Shown: piece by piece, positions 56,794 through 64,000 of the stretch
Layout: every line of letters begins with the position of its first letter
How positions within the stretch are numbered: the first letter of the stretch is position 1
Assembly: GCF_043290135.1 (NCBI RefSeq)
Contig: NC_134710.1
Location: 143,133,332-143,197,331, forward strand
DNA length: 64,000 bases
Direction of reading: 5' to 3'
From: Rhipicephalus microplus
Lineage: Eukaryota; Arthropoda; Arachnida; Ixodida; Ixodidae
Made by a program: the position numbers and the translations under genes
The notes under the pieces: generated by a model
Database searches by the model: none
What the model saw: only the letters and a program-made list of their open reading frames with translations
Told to the model about the DNA's origin: nothing

Positions 56794-58065
56794 TATTATC
56801 ATATTTGCACCAGTCATATACATTCGTCATCCATTGATGTCAAGTAACACCAAAATTATATATGTGAAGCTAGCGAAACAACCGCGAGTGCACTATCAGC
56901 GTAGCATGTAGTCATGTTTTACATGACATGCATGTCGAGATTATCATGTTTGTACGTGTCATTTACCATTGTCCCTTCGTGTCATGCTATACCAAATATG
57001 GTATATGCGGAGCTAGCAAAACGGCCGCGAGCACATCATCAGCGTAGCATGTAGTCATGCTGTTACATGACACGCATCTCATGATTATCATGTTTGCACC
57101 AGTCACATACCTTCGTCGCCCATTCGTGTCCCGTAATACCAAATATGGAATATGTGAAGCTAGCGAAATGGTGGTGAGCGCATCATGAAGGGCCCAGCAT
57201 ACTCCGACGTAACATTGACGTGCGCACACGCTGGTCGTAGCGACGCTATGCTAGCAAAACGCGAGCACTCTATAGTCTGACGCCTGTTGCAACCAGCGGG
57301 AACCGGCTAGAAATGCGACATGCTGCATTTCGTGCCGACGACGTTACCCAGACAGCAACGCGTATGCCTCTGTTCGCGATAGAGGGGCACCGGGTGCGCA
57401 CCTGCGAGCTTATGGCGGGCAGATCGGCGCCAGGTGTGGCATCGCCGGCGTGACGTGACAAAACAAACTCCGGCATGCACGCGCGCCGGGTCACGTCGAA
57501 GTGTATTGGCGCCTTGAGTGTGGCATATAGTCATGTTTTTACATGAAACGCATCTCATGATTATCATGTTTGCACCAGTCTCATACCTTCGTCATCCGTT
57601 CACATGACGTATTACCAAGTTTGGCATATGTGAAGCCAGTGAAATGGCCACGAGCGCATCATGAGTGTGGCACACAGTCACGTTATTACATGACATGCAT
57701 GGCATGATTACCATGTTTGCACCAGTCACATACCTTTGAGATCCATTCACGTCCAGTAATACCAAATGTGGTATATGTGAAGCTAGCGAAACAACTGCGA
57801 GCGCATCATGAGTGTGGCATGTAGTCATGTTTTTAAATGAGACACGCTTGTCATAATTTTCATGTTAGGGTCTGTCACTTGTGTTTGTCATGCAGTCATG
57901 TCATACCATAAGTTTTGCAACATGTCATAACTAAACCACTTTGTGAGAGCAGCAAGACCATGAAATGTAAATCATGACATTCATGGCATACATGTCATGA
58001 TTTTCATGTTATGAATAGTCACTTATGCTTGTCGTACAGTCATGTTATGCCATACCAATTTCCGT
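56794..58065. repeat. ~145-bp satellite, main array
   Basis: Phase-marker words (GTTTGCACCAGTCA and variants) occur at about 56806, 56950, 57088, 57570, 57716, 57863 and 58008, spacing about 140-148 bp. Divergence increases to the right. A 326-bp MITE interrupts it at 57189-57514. Confidence 0.88.
57189..57514. mobile_element. 326-bp MITE inserted in satellite
   Basis: Imperfect TIRs AGGGCCCAGCATACTCCGAC and AGGCGCCAATACACTTCGAC (other strand), flanked by TGA at 57186-57188 and 57515-57517. The satellite sequence GCATCATGAGTGTGG is restored when the element and one TGA are ignored. GC-rich and non-coding. Confidence 0.82.
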
Positions 58066-58139
58066 ATCGATATCATTATCGAAACGGCCAGAAGAGCTAA
58101 AAGTTGTAGGCAGCTAGATAGATACTAGATAGATAGATA

Positions 58140-58368
58140 GCCCTGCCGTGGTAATCTAGTGGCTAAAATACTCGGCTGCTGACCCGCAGGTCGCGAATTC
58201 GAATCCCGGCTGCATTTCTGATAGAGGCGGAAATGTTGTAGGCCCGTGTGCTCAGATTGGGGTGCACGTTAAAGAACCCCAGAGGGTCAAAATTTTCAAA
58301 GCCCTCCACTACGGCGTCTCTCATAATCATATGGTGGTTTTGGGACGTTAAACCCCACATTTCTATCT
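58140..58368 (+). mobile_element. Ruka-like SINE inside a GATA microsatellite
   Basis: Diverged copy with a short deletion after the B-box region (the GCGGCGG segment is missing), retaining GTTAAAGAACCCCAG and the CGGCGTCTCTCATAATC block. Both flanks are TAGATAGATA-type repeat, so the element landed in, or was mobilised next to, a GATA tract. Confidence 0.88.
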
Positions 58369-58960
58369 AGACAGATAGATGAATAGATAGATATGCTCAA
58401 AGTTGCCGAAGTTCGCTAAGAAATGCTTCGCATTTGAAATTGAATAACAATTAAGCATTGCAAAACCATACCGAATCACGCAACATTCATACGATCCCCC
58501 CCCCACACTGTGACGTATTTACTAGAGTCCCCCCCTTGGTGGTTTGTAGATTCCACATTTTCAGCAGGGGCAGTTGAGGCCACGCGTCATTTCGTGGTGT
58601 CATATTTGTGTTGTTTAACTCTTTTCTTGAAATCATGAGTTTCACCGATGTACTTGTCACAATTGTGGCAACCTATGTCATAAAGAAAACCAAGGAAATA
58701 TCTGCTTGGCAACTTGTCCTTCACATTGGCTAAAGCATTCCTTAGCTCTCAAGTTGGTACATGCACTATTTTAATGTCTGTTGCTTCTATATATCACACG
58801 GCATATCTGACTTTTGAACCACAACATTGATCACGTCTGTCTAAATTTATGCATGTTTGTCCTGGCCATGATTTTGGCTCGGCCTAAGGCTGTTTGGTTG
58901 GTCTAGGCTGCTTGTATAGGCTAGAACTGCCAACACCAGATGCTTGCCAGGCCACTCATG
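58369..58960. other. Short stretch, no gene recognised
   Basis: Contains GATA repeats (to 58395), C-runs near 58497 and 58530, and sequence near 58620-58720 reading ATCATGAGTTTCACCGATGT / TGTGGCAACCTATGTC, which resembles the Cys/His region of Penelope-like endonucleases on the minus strand but is too short to call. Confidence 0.4.
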
Positions 58961-58963
58961 CGA

Positions 58964-59029
<66 letters not shown>

Positions 59030-59045
59030 CATAATCATCATCATC
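58964..59045. repeat. (ATT)n microsatellite with (ATC)n end
   Basis: About 22 ATT units (58964-59029) passing into ATCATC. Confidence 0.97.
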
Positions 59046-59524
59046 ACGGCCGCTGGATAAAAAGGCGCACGGGAACAGCCCGCCGCGTGCTCCAAAACCG
59101 GCGTGAGAGGTCTAGTTCCCTAACCACCGCTGCGGCGCCACCAATGGGGGACAGTTTTCGCGAGCGCCCATAGAATCGCATGCGCGGTGCGCTTGCGGTA
59201 GTTACTATTGAGTGCGAGTATCTTTGTGTGACCCGCGAAATCTTCTTTTAATATCCGTCTGGTGTGTACGCACCGGGTACTTACCGACCTTGCTTTCAGA
59301 TACCTGCAGCCCTTGCAAATTTTTGGTATTGTCTTACCCGAGATGGAACCTTGCACACCAATCAGTTTTCGCGAAAGTAAGAATTGTGAGCGCATTTTAC
59401 TCGGATCCTACAAGATCACAACTAATAGATCTGGAAGAACTACACTTTTCTAACGCATCTAAATTAATTATAGTACCTGCGAGTATGTCGCTTCAGAAAA
59501 GTTGGCTTCAAATTTTATAACTTC

Positions 59525-59673
59525 TGAGAAGAAGATGATGTGCCTGCAGAGAGCAGCATCGCCAACGCCCGGCTCTCTCGTCTCGTGCTTCACTCGCTGC
59601 TGTGCCGGTCTCTGCTGGACGGTTCATCACGCTGTCTTGCCGTTGTGGTTAACTACTAATAAACTTCTTCACA
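59525..59673 (+). repeat. 5' LTR
   Basis: 149 bp, from TGAGAAGAAG to CTTCTTCACA, with AATAAA at 59658-59663. Followed at once by TTTGGTGGAGGTGCTG, the probable tRNA primer-binding site (the primer tRNA was not identified). Confidence 0.92.
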
Positions 59674-59742
59674 TTTGGTGGAGGTGCTGTTTATCCCCGT
59701 CGCTACACCCTGGAGCTGCGAAGCCGCACGCTACAGCCCGTC

Positions 59743-61081
59743 ATGACTAACAACGCCAACCCATCGGCGTCGTCGCCCCAGTTCAACTGTCCCGGCCATC
59801 CTAGGCTACGGGACCCGAAGGTCTTCAGCCAGCGGTGCGGATGGTACCGACATGGAAGACTGGCTCGACCACTACGAGCTGGTGAGCGCCAATAACAAGT
59901 GGGATGAAGCGGACAAGCCGGGCCACGTCATATTTTATCTCACTGGCGTCACAGAATTGTGATTTAACAAGCACAAACACAACATTCCCACATGGAGCGT
60001 CTTCAAGACGTCATATGCCGAAGTGTTTGGTCGGCCGGCTGTCCGCAAGCAGCGAGCAGAACAGCGCTTGCGCGTCCGCTCTCAGCAGACTGGAGAAAAT
60101 TTTACCAGCTATATTGAGGATGTCGTCGACCTTCTTCGACGCGCGAATGACACCATGCCCGAGTCCGACAAGGTCAAACACATCCTGAAGGGCATCGACG
60201 ATGGCGCTTTTCAAATGCTCTTGGCTAGGAATCCAAGCACAGTTTCTGAAGTCGTCAGCTTGTGTCAGAGCTACGACGAGTTGAAGAAGCAACGCACTCT
60301 GACTCGGCAGCCTCAGCCTAGTGGTGAGTCGCTGTCCAGTTTCGACTCCATGCCTAACAATTCACCATTGCTTCAGCAAGTCCAAGCCTTCGTCCGTGAG
60401 GAAGTCGCCCGCCAACTTTCCCTAGTGCCCTTTACTCACGAGACCACCACTCGTCTACCTGCCGCGCTTCGCACTGCTATATCGGATGAGGTTGTACAAG
60501 CTGTTCCTCTTGCGCACTACGAGCCACCTCTATCTAGCCGTGGTAACTGCCCGGGTGTCGCACAGCCGGTAGGCGCTCCTGTCGCCTATCCGCCAGCCGT
60601 TCAGCCTGTGGCCGCGCCCCTAACCTATGCAGCGCAGCCTGTGGCTCCTCCTGTCGCCTTTTCGCAAGAGATGCAGCCCGTAGCCACGCCGCTCACATGT
60701 GCAGACGCTGTACGTAGGCTCCCGCAACCACCCTACACCACGCGCTCACAGCCCGCACACCCGGCTGCTTATACTGCACCTTGGGCGGCAGCACCAGTCG
60801 CCAATTCCTGGAGGACGCCCAATAACCGACCGATTTGCTACGCCTGCGTCAGTCCCGGACACGTTGCTCGCTACTGCCGCCGTCGACTTCAGACGTTCGG
60901 CAACTATGCCCGGTCGTCGCATCCCGGCAGCCAAGCCTTCGTCCAATACGGGCCGGTCTCGCCACCTCGTTATGCCCCTACTGACCACCTTGACTTTCAG
61001 TCGCATCGCACACCCTCTCCTCGTCGGCAGTCGCCCTCCCCCATGCGTCGCCGGCCCGGACCCTCCGACCAGGAAAACTAA
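59743..61081 (+). pseudogene. gag polyprotein (broken N-terminus, intact zinc knuckle)
   Basis: Starts at an ATG at 59747 or nearby. The first part is broken by a frameshift near 59833 (LRDPKVFS then out of frame; TDMEDWLDHYELVSANNKWD resumes) and a TGA near 59960 where Trp is expected (TEL/stop/FNKHKH). From 60023 it runs open for 352 codons: the retrotransposon gag core (RVRSQQTGENFTSYIEDVVD), a long Pro/Ala/Val-rich linker, and the CCHC knuckle CYACVSPGHVARYC (Cx2Cx4Hx4C). It forms the particle shell and binds RNA in active elements. The C-terminal tail is Pro/Arg/Ser-rich. Confidence 0.9.
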
Positions 61082-61152
61082 GCACCACAGTTCAGGAGGC
61101 AAGAACTGCGCCGTTTTCGAACTGTCTAAGCCCTCGCTCCTCTCCTGCTAAC

Positions 61153-61425
61153 GTGGTCGCAGTAACTGTTGAAGGTTATTGTACTTTCGCCCTTGTGGAC
61201 ACCGGCGCCGCTGTTTCTGTTATTGCTGCTAATCTCTGCCGTTTATTACGCAAAGTAACGATGCCGCTTTCGGGACTGTCGCTTCACACCGCAAGTGCAC
61301 AGCAAGTAACGCCTCTCGCAGCCTGCACTGCAAGAGTCTCCATCGAAGGCATTCTTTACATCGTGGAGTTTATTGTTCTCCCTGTCTGTTTGCATGACGT
61401 CATCCTCGGGTGGGACTTCCTATAA
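61153..61425 (+). pseudogene. Retroviral-type aspartic protease of Ty3/Gypsy element
   Basis: The frame is open from before the gag stop and overlaps it in -1, the usual arrangement for gag-pol frameshifting. ALVDTGAAVSVIAA holds the catalytic DTG; VILGWDFL is the C-terminal signature. It ends at a stop right at the internal-deletion junction, so no polymerase follows. Confidence 0.88.
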
Positions 61426-61888
61426 CACCGCAATACAAACCAACACGGGATTCTCACCTTTCTTTCTTTTTTACGGACGTGAGCCTTCCCATACAATTGA
61501 TACCCTACTTCCCTACCGTCCTGATGCTTCCGAGTGTCCACCTATCTCCAATGCTGCTCGACAAGCCGAAGAGTGCCGCCAGCTCGCCCGTGCGTTCACC
61601 TCGGAAGAGCAACAACGCCAGAAAGAAAACCGTAGCACCTCTCTTCCGGATCCCAGCTATGTCCCAGGGTCTCTTGTGTGGCTTGCCATCCCATACCAAA
61701 CTCTGGGACTCTCCTCGAAACTTGTCCTCCGGTACGAGGGGCCTTACACCGTTTTGGAGAAAACCTCTCCGGTTAATTTCCTAATTGAACCAGTTTCCCG
61801 ATCGGACGACATGCGCCAGCGTGCACGTGACATCGTCCATGTTTCCCGGCTGAAACCGTACCATGAGCCTCTGCTAGAAGCTTCTTAA
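61426..61888 (+). pseudogene. Integrase C-terminal fragment
   Basis: In the frame +1 relative to the protease: YNTAIQTNTGFSPFFLFYGR (end of the integrase core), then a basic linker and the GPY/F module LRYEGPYTVLEKTSPVNFLI, ending at DIVHVSRLKPYHE. The HHCC finger and DDE residues upstream are deleted. Confidence 0.9.
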
Positions 61889-61904
61889 GTCGCCAGGATG
61901 GCTC

Positions 61905-61923
61905 CTTTTTCAGCGGGGGCGAT
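61905..61923 (+). promoter_or_regulatory. Probable polypurine tract
   Basis: The purine-rich AGCGGGGGCGAT immediately precedes the 3' LTR, the position of the plus-strand primer in LTR elements. Confidence 0.65.
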
Positions 61924-62069
61924 TGTGAAGAAGATGTGTCTGCAGCGAGCAGCATCGCCAACGCCCGGCTCTCTCGTCTCGTGCTTCGCTCGCTGCTGTG
62001 CCGGTCCCTGCTGGACGATTCATCACGCTGTCTTGCCGTTGTCGTTAACTACTAATAAACTTCTTCACA
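61924..62069 (+). repeat. 3' LTR
   Basis: 146 bp, TGTGAAGAAG to CTTCTTCACA, differing from the 5' LTR by about eight substitutions plus a 3-bp indel. AATAAA at 62054-62059. Confidence 0.92.
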
Positions 62070-62073
62070 CTTC

Positions 62074-62860
62074 ATTTACAATAACCTCAGCAACTGCAGT
62101 TGCCACTATTCCTAAGATAGACTTCTCACTTTTTCCAAACACGTCTTAGTATTCATACAATACAGTATCAGATGCAACAGCCACGAATTATACTTAGCAT
62201 GTGTGTGACCCTATAACATTAGAGCCACTTTGAAGTTTCAGTGACTGTAATTTAAATCCTGGCAATTGAGCGAGCAGTTATGTAGTGAATAATATGAAAA
62301 CTGTAAGATGAAAAGAGCGATGAAATGCTGCAAAATGTGAACACGACTGCTTGTGTTCCTGCGCTTTTGAGTGTTTTTGTCTCTTTTCGTCCCCACGTTC
62401 TTATGATAATGCAACTAATTCAACAGTGAACACATAAACGGATCAAGATGTGTGAAAATATTTTATTTATTCTTAATTTGGGGCTGATCTTGGCATTTTA
62501 ATTTTTTTTACTTCTTTACACTTGCATAATCAAGCGACTTGACAATTGCTCCAGCTTGTGTGCCCAACTGTTGGCTTCTGTGTCTATCGACAATAAAACC
62601 ATCCGTTCGGTCTTTTCATGTTAGCCTCTCCACGGGCACTGGCGAATCCCGATAGCACTCCAACGCACTTGTCTTCTGGCAGTTTCCGTCATGCGGTTCT
62701 GTCATTCATTACTGTTTATTTGTATCGTTGACAAATAGGCACCTGTGCTCACTCAAACGAAGGCACGTCACATGCACTCGACTGCCCTACAGTAGTAGGG
62801 TAGGTATTTGCGATGTGTAAACGGAACAAAAACGTGGCTGTCACTTGACCCACCGGTTGT
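62074..62860. other. No gene recognised
   Basis: AT-rich unique-looking sequence between the retrotransposon and the AC microsatellite. Confidence 0.5.
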
Positions 62861-62878
62861 GTGTGTGTACACGCGCGT

Positions 62879-63866
<988 letters not shown>

Positions 63867-63867
63867 C

Positions 63868-63910
<43 letters not shown>

Positions 63911-63913
63911 TAA

Positions 63914-63944
<31 letters not shown>
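63868..63944. repeat. (ATT)n microsatellite
   Basis: About 25 ATT units, one imperfect (ACTAAT near 63909-63914). Confidence 0.97.
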
Positions 63945-64000
63945 GGGGATGCAACAGCAAATGTCCTCAGCTACACACTTTTTGCTGGTAGCTCTTGTTT

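Larger units (their letters stand above)
59525..62069 (+). mobile_element. Ty3/Gypsy LTR retrotransposon, internally deleted
   Basis: Two near-identical short LTRs (59525-59673 and 61924-62069) with a CTTC target duplication on both sides (59521-59524 and 62070-62073). The interior has gag, an aspartic protease and only the C-terminal part of integrase. Reverse transcriptase, RNase H and the integrase core are missing, removed at a junction near 61425. At 2.5 kb it is about half the usual Ty3/Gypsy length. It could move only with help from an intact relative. Confidence 0.93.

Overview
This is eukaryotic, non-coding-rich genomic DNA, most likely from a hard tick (Ixodidae, probably a metastriate such as Rhipicephalus or a relative). 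Three signs point there: three copies plus one fragment of a tRNA-derived SINE that looks like the tick Ruka family, long AT/AC/ATT microsatellites, and dense DNA transposons with arthropod-type transposases. The species call is an inference; no host marker gene other than the phosphatase below is present.

The one recognisable host gene is a plus-strand non-receptor protein tyrosine phosphatase of the PTPN1/PTPN2 (PTP1B/TC-PTP; fly Ptp61F) type. Six consecutive coding exons are visible: 5161-5261, 7470-7568, 16450-16587, 33473-33682, 47516-47674 and 47741-48066. They join in consistent phase and encode the catalytic domain from the residues just after the pTyr loop, through the WPD loop and the [10 protein letters not shown] active site, to the Q-loop and an acidic, proline-rich tail. 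Exons for the N-terminus (including the pTyr-recognition loop) and any C-terminal membrane anchor are not seen. About 43 kb of gene carries under 1 kb of coding sequence, and the introns are filled with mobile DNA.

Mobile elements by region: an inverted-repeat Penelope-like element with a GIY-YIG endonuclease (6.0-6.9 kb); a decayed pogo/Tigger transposon (10.76-13.04 kb); a TTAA-flanked Mutator/Kolobok-like deletion derivative (13.06-14.67 kb); a second Penelope-like GIY-YIG element (14.8-15.7 kb); a pogo-like element with an RTE-like LINE fragment nested in it (16.68-18.75 kb); further TTAA elements at 19.0, 23.9, 26.1, 28.5 and 42.6 kb, the last two retaining most of a transposase; a Harbinger-type MITE (22.0-23.1 kb); pogo fragments at 32.9 and 34.8-35.9 kb; a 2.7 kb pogo-type non-autonomous element (37.6-40.3 kb).

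Downstream of the last phosphatase exon lie a young SINE with a perfect target duplication (48.4-48.6 kb), an unidentified decayed coding stretch on the minus strand (50.4-53.0 kb), a ~145-bp satellite array split by a nearly intact Tigger (54.3-58.1 kb), an internally deleted Ty3/Gypsy LTR retrotransposon (59.5-62.1 kb) and a ~360-bp AC/GCAC microsatellite. The most unusual content is the TTAA family: six elements of at least two subfamilies in one window, sharing GGGGAGA-type termini and, where coding remains, an N-terminal basic motif, a zinc-ribbon-like cysteine set and a DDE-like core.
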